Assembly (NCBI GenBank): GCA_036346275.1 | Contig: CM070727.1 | Location: forward strand, 10,159,760-10,223,759 | From: Otatea glauca | Lineage: Eukaryota; Streptophyta; Magnoliopsida; Poales; Poaceae | Reading direction: 5' to 3' | DNA: 64,000 nucleotides | Part shown: positions 1 through 11,480 of the stretch, one piece after another | How positions within the stretch are numbered: the stretch's first letter is position 1 | How the letters are laid out: the number at the start of each line of letters is the position of its first letter | Notes under the pieces: generated by a model | What the model saw: the letters and a program-made list of their open reading frames with translations, nothing else | Databases searched by the model: none | Told to the model about the DNA's origin: nothing | Program-made: the position numbers and the translations under genes

Positions 1-632
1 GAAGCTGAACCCCATTCATAAATATTTGCAGAAGTCTTGGAATTTTGCTGGTGCCAAACATATTTTACCAGAACAGATCGTATTCGTAACCTTAATGAAG
101 CACTGAGAAGCATTGTTAGTTTGTTACTCTTGTTATCATCTCTTCGGTACAGTAACAAAAAAAACCTGTGCGATAACAAGAATAATCAATATTATCCAAG
201 GCAGGAATTAACACACGAGCTTATAGTTGACGTATCAAACATGAATTCATGTGCGCAATGCGTCAGTCAGGCGCTGGTTAAACCAGACATACATGTTAGA
301 TACAATTGCAGGGGGTGACTACTGGCTAAAATAACCTGCCGCAGTTGCAAAAATTGCAACTGATCCAAACACAGCAACAAGCTCCGAGTGAACTCGAAGG
401 CACTCTGGCCTTTGGAAGACTGGACCTGGTGTTTCCTCGGAATTAGCTCGGCAGCAGCCATACCTAGTTTCTCTTCAACCAAACTAGGTATCAGTCATGG
501 TTTGCAGCCACTCCCTCTGCCTGGTACTTGGTACAGTATCAATCTTCCTTTTATTTCGTTTACCATTTCTGTCCCACATTGTTGCAGGTATTTGTACACA
601 ACAATATAGGAATCCATCTTAACTACACGGTG
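1..632. other. 3' flank of the rhomboid gene
   Basis: No coding exon recognised. The region lies downstream of the rhomboid stop codon at 633-635 (minus strand) and should contain that gene's 3' UTR and polyadenylation site. Short open frames here show no family resemblance. Confidence 0.5.
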
Positions 633-2939
633 CTACCGCAATCTTTTACTATCTATCAGTTGGAAAATGGGCGCCCTGTCTTTGAACACCACTCTTCCAT
701 CCTTTGCTACATACTGATATTGCCAAGCTGGACCCAGGAACCATGCCATTGCCACTCCCCCAAGCAAGCCTCCTAACTGTCATTATTCAAGTGAACTCAA
801 TGATTTACATTTCATTGTGTTGCAGAATGAACTATTTAGAAGGTTAGGAGACTTACATGACCCCAATTGTCAATGCCCCTTGAAAGGAGACCCATGCCCT
901 ATCAAACAAAACATATGAGATTCAAATAGCAAAAACAAAGACAAAAATTAAATCAAGTGGAAATGTAAACCAATACCATATTTAAGATAACCACACGTGC
1001 GATATGCTCTAAACTTTCCTTTCCATTGCCAAAAAATCTTTTGTGCCTCCACATATACACAGCATAGGAACCAACCTGATCAGGCAGATAAAGTTTATGA
1101 AAACAGTGTGATATAAGAACTTTTATCAGGGATTTCTTAATTAAATGAGACTAGGCCTATGGCTTTTTGGGTTACAAAAACTATAAATGGTGGTAATCAT
1201 AAGCAGGAATTTTTTAAATGCAGAAGTACAGCAGATAAAATCAACCACATTAAAGGCCTGTTTAGTCAACATGTGCAATCAAGAGATATACCATTTTAAT
1301 AGTACGTATAAGTGGGTCATAGAAAAATTTGAACTTTGAGGACTTACAATAGAAGCAATTTACAATTGACGCAAATCTGAACAAATTATAATAGATCATC
1401 CATAAGTGGACAAGTAATTCGTAATTTCATGTTGCTAGTGAATTATGCCACACTATAGGGTTAAGCAAATATGATTTTGGCATGGCACACAATAAAATAT
1501 TTTTATAACTATATTTAGCTATAAACTAGACTTACCAATCCAAAAATGGCCCCTGATGCACCAACGGCGGGTGACTGGCAGCAGCAGTAACTCATTAGTG
1601 AACCTGTTAGAATTCCAAGAATTGATTATGAACCAAGAATTAACACAAGATCAAGACAACGATCACCACCACATAGATCATCCAAAACAGTTAAGGACAA
1701 ATAAACACCTGCCAGCGCCGAAGTGAAATAAACAGCAAGAAATCTCCTGGGACCAGTAAGGAGCTCCACCATAGGTCCAATCGAATTCAAAGAAAAACAA
1801 TTGAACTGCATCATTACGAATTTACAATGACAGGAAGGAAAGTTAGCAATGGTCTTTTGTACAGTATAAACCTCAATCGAAATAGGAACACATACAGCAA
1901 GATGAGCAAGATTCACATGAAGAAGAGATGATGTAGCCAAACGCCAGATTTCCCCCCTATCAATCAGGCTGTTGATCTTTCATCGCAAATCATTGTTGCA
2001 ATTGCATTAGACCAGAAATCAACATAATATAAGTGAACTGGAAATTTCAACCTGCAGACCAACCTTAGCTCCCCACATAAGAAGCTTTCCTTGTGTTGCT
2101 ATCTGAGCTACATAAGCCCTTTGGTGAAAGCAAAACTGTGTTAATCCACCGGTGTTTGAAAGAAGCTACCATCAAACACGAGGAAAGCATGTAACTTGAT
2201 TGAACATTGACTTACAGGACATTAACCGCAAGAAGAACATTAGTCCACAATCTCTTCCTCGAATTGATTCCACGAGGCCGTCTGGACAGTGATTTTCTGT
2301 TACCGATATATCTCTCGTCTGATCCGTTCCCGTTGAACAAAGCAGACGTGCAAACAAACGAGGCAGAGAACGCATTCACTAACGCCCCAAGAATTGGGGG
2401 CGTCTCAAATAAGTGTGATCCTTCAAACCAAATGTCATCCATTCTGGGCAAGATATCAAGGTGCCGCACCTCCTACAAATTGCACAATTCAGCTCGGATT
2501 AAGCTATGCGATCAAGCACAAAAAAACTCTTGATCCAATTACTAGCAAGAGTAAGTGAAACATTTCCAAGGCAACATATGCTTGTGATAAGAATGCCACG
2601 GTCGTGTGACCAAGGCATATCATAAGGAGGAGACGCTACCTGAAACTGAAAGTGCTTAGCAACTACATATGGACTAGAACACTAGATGTCATCAGTGGAA
2701 CTAGTAAACAGGAGTGAAATGGAAAGCAAAGCAAGGGACAGTACCGGTGAGCGGAGGAGGAGGCCGGCGAGACGACGGCGGACGGCGCGGCCGAGGTGCG
2801 CGCCGGCGACGGCTACGACCACGCTCGGCTTCCAGTCCCCGCCGTCCCCGCCGCCGCCGCCGCCTCGGCCGGAGGAGGAGCCGGGAGGGGGCGGGGGAGG
2901 CCACGGGAAGGAGGGGAGCAGCAGCCACGACGACGCCAT
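633..2939 (-). CDS. RBL10: Rhomboid-like intramembrane serine protease, plastid type (RBL10-like), nine exons
   Basis: Nine exons, all with GT-AG introns in phase: 2939-2745, 2472-2216, 2118-2052, 1976-1896, 1805-1709, 1603-1536, 1075-977, 898-857 and 776-633, giving about 349 residues. The N-terminus is Pro/Gly-rich with no conserved domain, as in a plastid transit peptide. The rhomboid core follows: TNVLLAVNVLAYVAQ (first membrane segment), WRLATSSLLHVNLAH (about 184-198, HxN oxyanion motif), NSIGPMVELLTGPRRF, GASGAIFGL with catalytic Ser near residue 249, and GIDNWGHLGGLLGG with catalytic His near 302. Serine and histidine are both intact, so the protease should be active. Family knowledge: Arabidopsis RBL10 (At1g25290, 343 residues) is a chloroplast envelope rhomboid linked to galactolipid assembly. 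The exon 7 donor is ambiguous: a GT six bases further on (exon end at 971) would add Val-Leu. I chose the earlier one because it matches the LNMxMGL spacing of the family. The ATG at 2939 is the only one upstream of the first splice site in frame with the Pro-rich leader. Confidence 0.9.
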
Positions 2940-3171
2940 GGGTGACACCACCTCACCGCCTGCGTCGTGGACCCCGTCGAGGCCTTTCGATTTGAGCTTT
3001 TCGTCTCGCTTTGCTTGGTGAGGCGGCATCGAATCGGACCCGTACGTCGGGCTTTCGGCTTGCCCACGGTGGTGTCCGTCGGATTTTCTGGGCTGAGCAG
3101 CATTTTCTCTTTTGGTCTGGGGGCAATATGATGGGCTCCGTCTGGGCCTCTCCTTGGTCCTGAGTATCGAT
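2940..3171 (-). promoter_or_regulatory. Proximal promoter and 5' UTR of the rhomboid gene, cut off by a MULE
   Basis: Only 232 bp separate the start codon from the target-site duplication of the upstream MULE. The segment is GC-rich near the gene. I see no clear TATA box. Any distal promoter elements of this gene now lie beyond 8441. Confidence 0.4.
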
Positions 3172-3181
3172 ACGCTTGCGC

Positions 3182-3368
3182 GAATTTTTTTTCTTTAATA
3201 TTTCTTTTTAAAGTTTTTTTTTCAAAACTAGGCCGCGCTGAAAAATTTTCACTTTTGAGCCTCCGTCGCCCAAGCACTGGGCGATCGCCCTAGCACTGGG
3301 CCACAAATGCTAGCCCCGACGGCCATTTAATGGTGCACAGTCCTATCGCCCAAGTATGGGGCGACAGG
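3182..3368 (+). repeat. MULE left terminal inverted repeat
   Basis: This pairs with the reverse complement of 8248-8431. Shared blocks run in order: GAATTTTTTTT, CTTTAATATTT, a poly-T/AAA stretch, AATTTTC.ACTTTTG, GTC.CC, ACGGCCATTTAA and GGGGCGACAGG-type sequence. Similarity is strongest over the outer ~110 bp and patchy further in. Confidence 0.8.
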
Positions 3369-3475
3369 ACTGATTTTTTTTTTGTAATTTTAATTCCTAA
3401 ATTTGTTTCCAAGAATAATCAATACGAGAAAAATAACAGAAATGGTCATAGTACTGATATACTTTAATATTTTAT

Positions 3476-3656
3476 ATCTTTAAACAGTTAATACCTCTTA
3501 GTATTGATTAGAAATAAATTTTAACGAAAATACCGATCTTTAAGTACGTGATATCTCTTAGTATTGATTTACTGTAATTTTTTGTATGTATTGGGCAAAA
3601 TATACGATAAGTTGAAAGCACTCATCTTTAAATTATTGATACCTGTTAGTATCGAT
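3476..3656 (+). repeat. Three short direct repeats inside the MULE
   Basis: A 34-bp motif beginning ATCTTTAA and ending TTAGTATTGATT or TTAGTATCGATT occurs at 3476, 3536 and 3623. Its position just inside the left terminal repeat suggests degenerate subterminal repeats. Confidence 0.5.
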
Positions 3657-3731
3657 TTACTGACATATGTTATATTTAAGTGACTCGAAGTCGTATCTTT
3701 CGCAGGAAGTCGGAAGCGAGCCTTTATCTCG

Positions 3732-5002
3732 TCAGTCGCACGCGCGGTACCGCCGCGTCCGACTACATCCGACGTGCGCCGCGCAATGATCCCACGCGCA
3801 TGGTATATTAAGGCTATTAAAATCTCGAGAACTACCGTTAAATGTCGTCGCATTACTAGGAAGGTCAACTGCCAGCTTCACTCTTTCAAGGAACCAGTAC
3901 CAGCTCTCTGTGTTTTCCCCCTCTACGAAGGCCAATGCAACCGGTAGAACCTGGTTGTTGGCGTCCACCGTGATCGCAGTTAGAATCTGGCTCTTGTACT
4001 TCCCTGTGAGGAATGTGCCGTCCATGCAAATGACCGGGCGACAGTGCCGGAACGCATTTATGCATGCGCCCAGGGCGAAGAAGGCACGCTGCAAGACCCA
4101 TTTACCCGCGCACACACCACCCGCAGGAAACCCCGCAAGGTCAACGGATGTACCGGGGTTCCTACGTGCTATTGCCCTGAGCAAGTGAGGAATATTCTCG
4201 TACGAAGCCTCGTACATCCCGAACCGTATTTTCAGAGCTGTCCTTTTCGCTCTCCATGCCTTTCCATAGCTAATCTTGTATTGAAACCTCTCCTCCACGG
4301 CTGTGATAATAGATCGAGGCTGCAGGTGCGGATTATCCACGATCTGACCATAAAATACATTTGCCACCCAAGTGGACGACAAATTGCGGTGTCCCTGCTC
4401 CGCTTCTTCCAGCTTACAATTATGTTCCATCACTATGGAGCATTTTCAGTAGTGCTTCCACTTCCCCTTGTATGCATGCACCCGCCATGGGCACGAATCA
4501 ACTACGCACTTCACGTCGTACTCCTTCTTGTTGGACTTCACTACCTTGAATTGCCGCCGGAGAGACATTGCCCAGTACTTCACCGCATCCATCACAGCCT
4601 CCTTGTCCTTATATATGGCCCCCTCCGTCACCTCGTCCACACGATACTCCCATGCATCAATATTCCCTTCATTCATTGTTAGGCCTTTGAAACTGTAATT
4701 GCTCCACGCATCAGGGATAGGCACCTCAGGAGCGTTGTTTTCCTCGTCGGAGTGCTCACCATCAGGGATTTCCTCATCCGCACGGTCCTCTTCCATCAGG
4801 TGAACTATGTCCTCCACCTCCTCCCCTTCGTCGTCCACCCCTCGCGCCTCCACCACTGTCTCCTCTCCCCCCTCGATCCCTTCGCCACCGCCAGACTCGT
4901 GCTCCTCGTCTCCGGGCTCCTCGCCACCTTCTCTTCGCATCTTTCTACATTTGACGTCCCCTCCCCCGTAATGTCCACCCTGACATCACGAACTTGCGAC
5001 AC
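3732..5002 (-). pseudogene. MULE transposase, central part (DNA-binding and start of catalytic domain), broken
   Basis: Read on the minus strand from about 5002 to 3732. An acidic linker comes first, then a MuDR-type DNA-binding region (about 4640-4450, with CVVDSCPWRVHAYKGKW), then the MULE catalytic region with the first catalytic Asp in CMDGTFLTGKY (Asp codon at about 4022) and ESWYWFLE. Three defects are visible. There is a frame change near 4945, between the segment containing VRDVRVDITGEG and the acidic linker. An in-frame TGA at 4446-4448 sits where the family has Trp after KHY. Coding similarity is lost beyond about 3865, so the second Asp and the Glu of the DDE triad are absent. The enzyme is therefore non-functional. 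Confidence 0.85.
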
Positions 5003-5079
5003 CGATGGAGCTACCAGGTAGCACTATACCAACAACATGAGCGGCCAACCCCGCTCTACGGCAAAACCAACATAACTCC

Positions 5080-7015
5080 TTGTAAGGATTAAGTTGGTCT
5101 AGAGGGGGGTGAATAGGCAACTTTAACACTTTTTACAGTTATTAAAAAAAACTTTTCTCAATAAAAGGTAGAAGCGGAAGCACTTTGTATAAAAGTTCAG
5201 CACAACACTTGTTAAAACAAACTCTGTATGAAAAGGAATTTCGAATGAGAAATAATAAAAGAATAGTAAGCAAAAAAAACAGAAATAAGGGAATTCAGGA
5301 ATTCTTTCACCGAGGTTCACAGATCACTCTTACGTCCCCGTTAGAGCACTTCCTTAGAAGTATTGCTCCACCAAACAGCCAATCTCAATGACTTTTGGTT
5401 TTCCACTATCTTGACTCTTTCACCACTCCAGTGAGGTGAGTCTCAACCTTTCACAGCAATGGTGGTCTTCCACAATCACTGTTGGACAGATCGCACCAAC
5501 AACTCCTCCAACCGTCTAGGAACAGCTAGTTCCAAGAGTAATAAACTATCCACAAGCCCTGTCTCTTGGTTCAGTAGCTAGACTCAACTAGATTTAGCTT
5601 GGAGCAAGTACTCTAAAAATTCAGAATGATTGTTCGTGATTTTCTGAAATGAAGCTCAAAACTCTTTGATGTAGTGAGGTTCAGGAATTCTAAAGATCAA
5701 AGAGTTGTATATGATTTGAATGATTTCAAAGATGTGAATGTGCAAAGCTCTATATGTTATTTGTGAACACATGCATTCTATATATAGATCCTGAACAGAA
5801 ATAACCGTTACACTTGACATTTACCCGTTGGGGGTTGGTAGGGTAGATGGGGTAGGTCAACTGCTACCTTTGAGTAAGAATTTCGACTGTGTATGAACCA
5901 TAAGTCAAACTACACACACGTCAGACCGAAAATTTTGGTCCGGGGTACATAGTTTGAAAGGCATTTGTTGAACTCAGAAAGACCTGTTCACGCCGAACCG
6001 AAAAAATCGGTCTGTCGTAAGAGTGAAGAGAGCAGAGGTTTATACTGGCAAGAAGAAGATTTGCGTCGGACCAATAAAATTGGTCCGTCGTGCATATGTT
6101 TTGATTTAGCCACGCAAGCTATGTTGGCGCCGGACCGAAAAAGTTGGTCCGGCGTACACATGGTTTGATCTAACTTAGTACCAGTGAACAACGTTTGCGC
6201 CGGACCGAAAAAGATGGTCCGGCGTACAAGAGAAAACGACTGGTTTTATCAGTGTGAAGCAAGTTTGCGCAAGACCGAAAAAGTCGATCCACAGACATGG
6301 AATTTTAGTGCAGAATAGACTTCATATTTCTGGTTAAAAATAAATTTTAACACAGACTAGAATTTTATTTAGAGTGAAAATATAACATTATGTCAGACTA
6401 TTTTTAAAAAGAATTCAGATTGGTCCGACAAATAATAGTTATACTTGGTTAAAAAGAATCAAAGAAGAACTCTTAACGCCGGACTGAAAAAGTCGGTCCG
6501 GCGTACATGGAGTACGCTTGGTAAAGTTAATTCTCAGCGCCGGACCGAAAATATTGGTCCGGCGTACATGGTGTATGCTCGGTTGGAATTTTATCAAAGA
6601 AGACTCTTAGCGTCGGACTGAAACAGTTGGTCCGGCGTACATGGTGTGCGCTCGGTTAGAAAAAGAACCTTGATTTTTAGCGTCAGATTTCAAAGAAGTT
6701 TGGTTCAGAAAGAATTGTTTTGGCTAACAAGATAAAACTCTGGATTTTTTAGAGAGAAAAAGTCATATGCTCCAAGTAATCTTAGTGATTTTGCATATGA
6801 ACTAAGATCATGTCTTATGAAAAATCCCTCTTAATAGTATGGTTATTTTAGCTATGTGATTGAATCAACTCCCAAGTCAAAGCTACAAATAGAAGCCTTA
6901 GCCTTGTTCTTCAGGAATAGCATTTGTAAGCTTGTACTAAGTATGCTTCTTGATCATCAACACCAAAACCTACAAAATAAGTATAATAACAAGAATAGGG
7001 GGCCTAGATGCTCTC
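5080..7015. mobile_element. Nested ~1.9-kb insertion inside the MULE transposase gene, family not identified
   Basis: The insertion lies between two copies of ACTCC (5075-5079 and 7016-7020), a candidate 5-bp target duplication. It separates the first transposase exon from the rest of the gene. Near its left end is GGTCTAGAGGGGGGTGAATA, and near its right end TAGGGGGCCTAGATGC. I recall such end motifs from dispersed grass repeats but cannot name the family. No coding capacity is visible. The inside carries a cluster of nine palindromic repeats (separate entry). Boundaries are inferred from the interrupted gene and the short duplication. Confidence 0.55.
5921..6655. repeat. Cluster of nine hairpin-forming repeats
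   Basis: The repeat is a ~30-bp palindrome with arms CGCCGGACC and GGTCCGGCG around an A-rich loop (GAAAAAGTT or similar), usually followed by GTACATGG. Copies start near 5921, 5991, 6063, 6127, 6197, 6267, 6477, 6537 and 6610. Spacing is mostly 60-75 bp, with one gap of about 210 bp. Those near 6127, 6197, 6477 and 6537 keep nearly perfect arms. Clustered short palindromes like this resemble the subterminal transposase-binding repeats of CACTA-type DNA transposons, but no CACTA terminus is visible here. Confidence 0.8.
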
Positions 7016-7039
7016 ACTCCTCCATGTTGATGTCGAGTT

Positions 7040-7287
7040 AATAGGAATCAACTCTCCGTAAAAACAGTCTTGCGCACGGCTCACTACTGCTCTGACCCGC
7101 AACCGAACAGTCTGGGCATCCAAACTGAACATCCGAGACATCCACTCCAACAAACCCCTGTATGTCCTATCGCTCGGTCTACATATGCCCGTATGACTCT
7201 TGAAAATGATGATAAATCTACCCCATCTGCCCCGTGTGCTATCTCCTCATCTCCATGAAATATTTGGAAATACAATTTCTCCGACAT
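7040..7287 (-). pseudogene. MULE transposase, N-terminal exon
   Basis: The minus-strand frame starting at 7287 begins MSEKLYFQIFHGDEEIAHG and continues GVDLSSFSRVIRAYVDRAIGH. This is the N-terminal layout of many grass MULE transposases: a beta-strand, then G.DLS.F. It ends at a stop at 7084 or may be spliced. The nested insertion at 5080-7015 lies between it and the rest of the transposase. Confidence 0.6.
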
Positions 7288-7487
7288 ACTGCAACGTCCG
7301 ACGAAAAAATATTACTCTAAAATAGAATATAAAAACGTGCATTGATCGTACTACAAAATTCGATAATAAATAAGTCATTGGACTATAAATAAGTAATTCG
7401 ACTTGCCTACCATACGACCTAATATTATATTTGTGCCACATTACATTAACCCTACCAAATTAAATTTGTAAATATTGCCTACTATTT

Positions 7488-8033
7488 CCACTGTATTCAA
7501 TTTCTATATACTGAATACTACATTAAATTTGTAACGTACTAAATACTACACAATCCTGAAATTTCTAAAAACTAAATACTACATTAAAGTTCTAAATATG
7601 AACTGCGACATTAAATTTCTAAACAACACTCTCCGAAAAATTCTAAACGCTATATAATCCTAAAATTTCTAAACAGTAAAATAAATTTCTAAATATTAAA
7701 TGCTACATTAAAATTCTCAATACCACACAGTCCTAAAATTTTTTCTAAACACTACAAAATCCACCGTATTCAATTTCTATATACTAAATACTACATTAAA
7801 TTTGTAACGTACTAAATACTACACAATCTTGAAATTTCTAAAAATTAAATACTACATTAAAGTTCTAAATATGAACTGTGACATTAAATTTCTAAACAAC
7901 ACTCTCTGAAAAATTCTAAACGCTACATAATCCTAAAATTTCTAAACAGTACAATAAATTTCTAAATATTAAATGCTATATTAAAATTCTCAATACCACA
8001 CAGTCCTAAAAAAATTTCTAGACAATACAAATT
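7488..8033. repeat. 273-bp tandem duplication (two copies)
   Basis: Copy one begins CCACTGTATTCAATTTC at 7488 and copy two CCACCGTATTCAATTTC at 7761. They match along nearly their whole length with few substitutions. The sequence is AT-rich, with repeated TAAATTTCTAAA and ACTACATTAAA motifs, and lies between the first transposase exon and the right terminal repeat of the MULE. Confidence 0.85.
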
Positions 8034-8143
8034 TCTAAAATTTCTAAATAATAAATGCTATATTTAATTTCTACATAACTAAACAATCATAAAAAAATTC
8101 ATAAACTTACCTTCGCAGAATCGACGGATCGATTTTTTCCCCC

Positions 8144-8203
8144 TCTTCTTCTTCTTCTTCTTCTCTTCTTCTTCTCCCTTTTCTCCTTTTTCTTTCCTCT
8201 CGG
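8144..8203. repeat. TTC/CT-rich microsatellite
   Basis: A run of TTC and CT repeats just inside the right MULE terminal repeat. Confidence 0.7.
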
Positions 8204-8247
8204 CTCAGCTGCCTCCCCCACCCGACCGTGCTCAGCTTAAATAGCCT

Positions 8248-8431
8248 CTGTCGCCTCAAAGATTGGCGACAGTGTTAACATGTATTGTCTGGCGTCGATG
8301 AGTCAGTTAAATGGCCGTTAGGGTTGGTACTGCCGCCTTTGGGGTGACAGGAGCCCAAAAGTGGAAAATTTTCACCCGGCGCCTACTTTAAAAAAAAAGT
8401 TTTAAAAAAAATATTAAAGAAAAAAAAATTC
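8248..8431 (-). repeat. MULE right terminal inverted repeat
   Basis: Counterpart of 3182-3368. It contains the mirrored GGCGACAG, AAATGGCCGTTA, AAGTGGAAAATTTTCACC and AATATTAAAG blocks and ends in TTC next to the duplicated ACGCTTGCGC. Confidence 0.8.
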
Positions 8432-8441
8432 ACGCTTGCGC

Positions 8442-11366
8442 ATTGAGCAGTTCTTCTATATATCATCTATTAATATAATATATATGAATTTTAATATAAT
8501 CAAAAAGATAATAATCATTATCTATATTTTATTCGTGCTTTAATATTTATGCAACTTTTAAATAGAAATGCATAGAAGCACATCTCTACAATTTTTGCTG
8601 GTCTTGAAAGCGAGTTATATTACACACAAATTTGAATACTTCCTTTATTATTTTGTAATGCTACAAACCAGATACTAGGAGCCTGGGTTTCAAAAAGGTT
8701 ACAAAGAGCCCATTTAGAATGCATAAATTTGAAAAAATAAATAAATTACAAGTGATAATTGTATTTCCTCCAAAGTTCCTTGAGATAACTCTACATTTCC
8801 TCTCGAAAACCTCCGTTGTTCCAAACAAGGCCTAGAGTCTTGCTTTGTTAGTTCGACACGTCTAGCTTTTCTTTTGTGAGTTGTGGGCCTGTGGCAACCA
8901 CCATCCACGACCACGAGGCTCTTCCCCTTGGCATCTATCGAGGGCCAGTCGGAATGTGAAAAGATAACAAATGCAACTAAAACATAGACAAATCGACGCC
9001 AAAAAGGGAGATCTGAAAGCCAGAAACTCTGGGTCTCTGGCTAAACCAAACAGAAGGGGCAGAAAACAAGGGGTGTGTTAGGCTAGGCAGCAAAGTAAGA
9101 AGCTAAAATGAAAAGGAGAAACAAAATGGAAAGGAGAATGGAACAACTCGATCTACCATCAGTTAGGACTTAGGAGTGATTCTCCTTTTCTTATAGGACA
9201 AACATATATAGGTGACAACGTATTCGACTTCCCCTGACAATCCAAGTATCCAACCAAGCTGTACAGTGGTATTGTGGGATTGGGTGTGTGCAAGGAGGCA
9301 CTGTCGCGCAGATCAAAGATCATGATGTACAGTGATCGTGTCCTTGCTCCATATATAGAGATGATCTGGAAAGTGCACGCGAGCAAATCGCACAAGCTCG
9401 TCTTGTCAATTCATGCATCAGTGCATGCAATTGCATGCTCAGTTGCTCACCCTTGGGAATATTTCTAGCTGAACAACGGAACTGAAGGCGCAGCTATGTC
9501 AAAGTTAGGCCTCGTTTGGAACCAACGTCTTTCGCACGAATCTCGAAAGAAAGGAAGCATTCACTCTAAGATGAACCCGGATAAAACATGCAAGCCGCCG
9601 ACGAGACGAGAGAGAGAGAGAGAAGAATCTGAACTTCGAAGTTTGAACTGTATACGTTCGAAGTGCACATCTAAAACGTGGCGTTTGAATCAAATACGCG
9701 CGAAACAAAAACCGTTTTTTTTCCTAACAGACTCGTGAGCTGTGGAAGGAATGCAGGATAGCGCCTACGCATTGCAGTGCGCATTCGCGCACGGCATTGA
9801 AGGAATATTGGCCGCCGCTCCCTGAAAGGCCGCGCCGGCGCCGCTGCTATGACTCCTGCGCCTTTTCCTGTAAACTTCCTCGCTCCAGCTCCTGTGCGGC
9901 ATAGTCAATCCTGAGTTTTTTTTTTCTGTTCTGTCGCTTTGGTCTATTTTTTTTCCCGCAAGTTTGGTTTTCGTCCGAATGAAATTACAAGCCTAACTCT
10001 CTTCTCGATCGCGAAAGGATCAAGAGGTGTACCGTAGCAAGTAACTCTATGTGGTACAAGAGCACGGCAACTGTCTACCACGCTATAGAAGTGCGGTGGA
10101 TGGCTGGCACATAGCACGGTCAAGAAGGAGACATATTTGCAATTTCGTTCCGATAAAAATCAAATTTGCAAAAATAAATAAATAAACCAATGAGCTACAA
10201 AAAAAATGGACTCGTCAATCCTTCCTTCACTCTCCCCTTTTCTCCTGCCTTTTGAGGAGAGAGGAGCTTTGGTTTGATCAAGGCCTCATCATTTTGTCCA
10301 GGAACGCTCCTTACCAACTTGCAATAATTCAGAGCATATCTAGAAAAACACTGGCCAATTGGTAGGTCTCTTGTTGAGTTGTTGTATCCAGTGATCTGCC
10401 AGGCTGCTAGATTGGGAAGGCTTCATCTGCAGGGTGTGGCTTGACCTATGAGTGCATTGCCGTTCTTTCTGGTTACTTTCTGTTTATTTTTTTCTCTTAG
10501 GATGACTTACAAGAGAACTTCAAGGTTAAGACTAATCAGCATGGTCTTCAACAATCAATTGATAGTCTCGAATGAAACTGGCATAATTTGATCATGTCAA
10601 CATTCTTTTTTTTTTCCTTTTGGCACGCGAAGGATGCCATTTAAGTTCCTACCTGGAACACCGGAATTCCATAGGAATTTTTAGAAAACAGTTGAGGTCC
10701 TATAAGAACATGGGGATTCATGCATTTTGGATGGCCTAAGAGTGCAAAAAACAGCATATATTTCCTAATATTTACCACACTTGCTAAATTTGTTATATGT
10801 GGAATGTGATTATGACAAATAGATCCTTTGGAACACTTTTAACCAAACGATGACCATTCACAATGCAGTGGACATGACACGCCTTATATTGCTTAGGCAA
10901 CGCATGGCAACAAACTAAACGACCTAGATCCAAACCCGAAAACATGTATACCAAAAAATCGATAGCCAACTTGACGGTGACAAAGATCGTGCTGCGAATT
11001 GTGCAGCCAGTGACTGCATGGTCCATGCCTTTGCTCTCTGTCGGACGCCAAAATTTCTTAAACGCCAAGCATCAACGAGATAGGAAAGGCCTCTTCTCCT
11101 TTCCATTGCACTTGGATATTTTTGTCCATAAGGGCCTGGCGTGGAAGCCCCAAGACTTTTTCCACGTATAAGCAGATTACACTGGTATTTTTCTGCGCAC
11201 AGAAAAACAGCCGTAATTATTTTCTCTTGTAAACATGTATGATGATCTGTTTGGGTATGTAAGGTAATTGGAATAGATTGCTTGTGTGATCAGTGCATCA
11301 ACAGCCAACGCTGCAACACTAACACCAAAAAGACCCGAGCATCACCAGTTTCCCATCCATTGCTTA
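8442..11366. other. Intergenic, no gene recognised
   Basis: Mixed AT-rich sequence. Open frames are short and unlike any family I know. A GGCCTCGTTTGGAACC motif at 9508 resembles MITE ends, but I could not match a second end with a proper duplication. A GA repeat lies near 9610. Confidence 0.5.
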
Positions 11367-11480
11367 TCTCTACTACTTCTAATTAGGAGTTGGTGGCGGT
11401 CCGTTCTCCTCCAGAGTATCTAATTCGTTGGATCTGATATGAACGGTTGAGATAGAAGAGGATTTAATCATATTTTAGAT
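11367..11480 (+). mobile_element. Helitron-like 5' end fragment
   Basis: It begins A|TCTCTACTACTTC and continues through GAGTTGGTGGCGG and GTTCTCCTCCAGAGTA, closely matching the 5' part of the Helitron at 11964. No separate 3' end was found before that element, so this is either a decayed relative or the start of a longer element sharing the 12200 terminus. Confidence 0.45.

Larger units (their letters stand above)
3182..8431 (-). mobile_element. Mutator-like element (MULE), complete ends, nested insertion inside
   Basis: The element is bounded by the direct repeat ACGCTTGCGC at 3172-3181 and 8432-8441. This is a 10-bp target-site duplication, close to the 9 bp usual for Mutator. The termini are long degenerate inverted repeats, each starting GAATTTTTTTT.CTTTAATATT. 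It carries remains of a MuDR-type transposase on the minus strand: a first exon near 7084-7287 and the main coding part at 3732-5002. A second element interrupts the gene at 5080-7015. Without that insertion the element would be about 3.3 kb. The transposase has an internal stop, a frameshift and a missing C-terminal half, so the copy cannot move on its own, although its ends may still be recognised. Confidence 0.88.

Noticed and set aside
9505..9727. Possible Tourist-like MITE starting GGCCTCGTTTGGAACC
   Set aside because: The right end (AAACCGTTTTTTTTCCTAA) gives only a weak inverted match. The flanks TTA and TAA are not a direct duplication.
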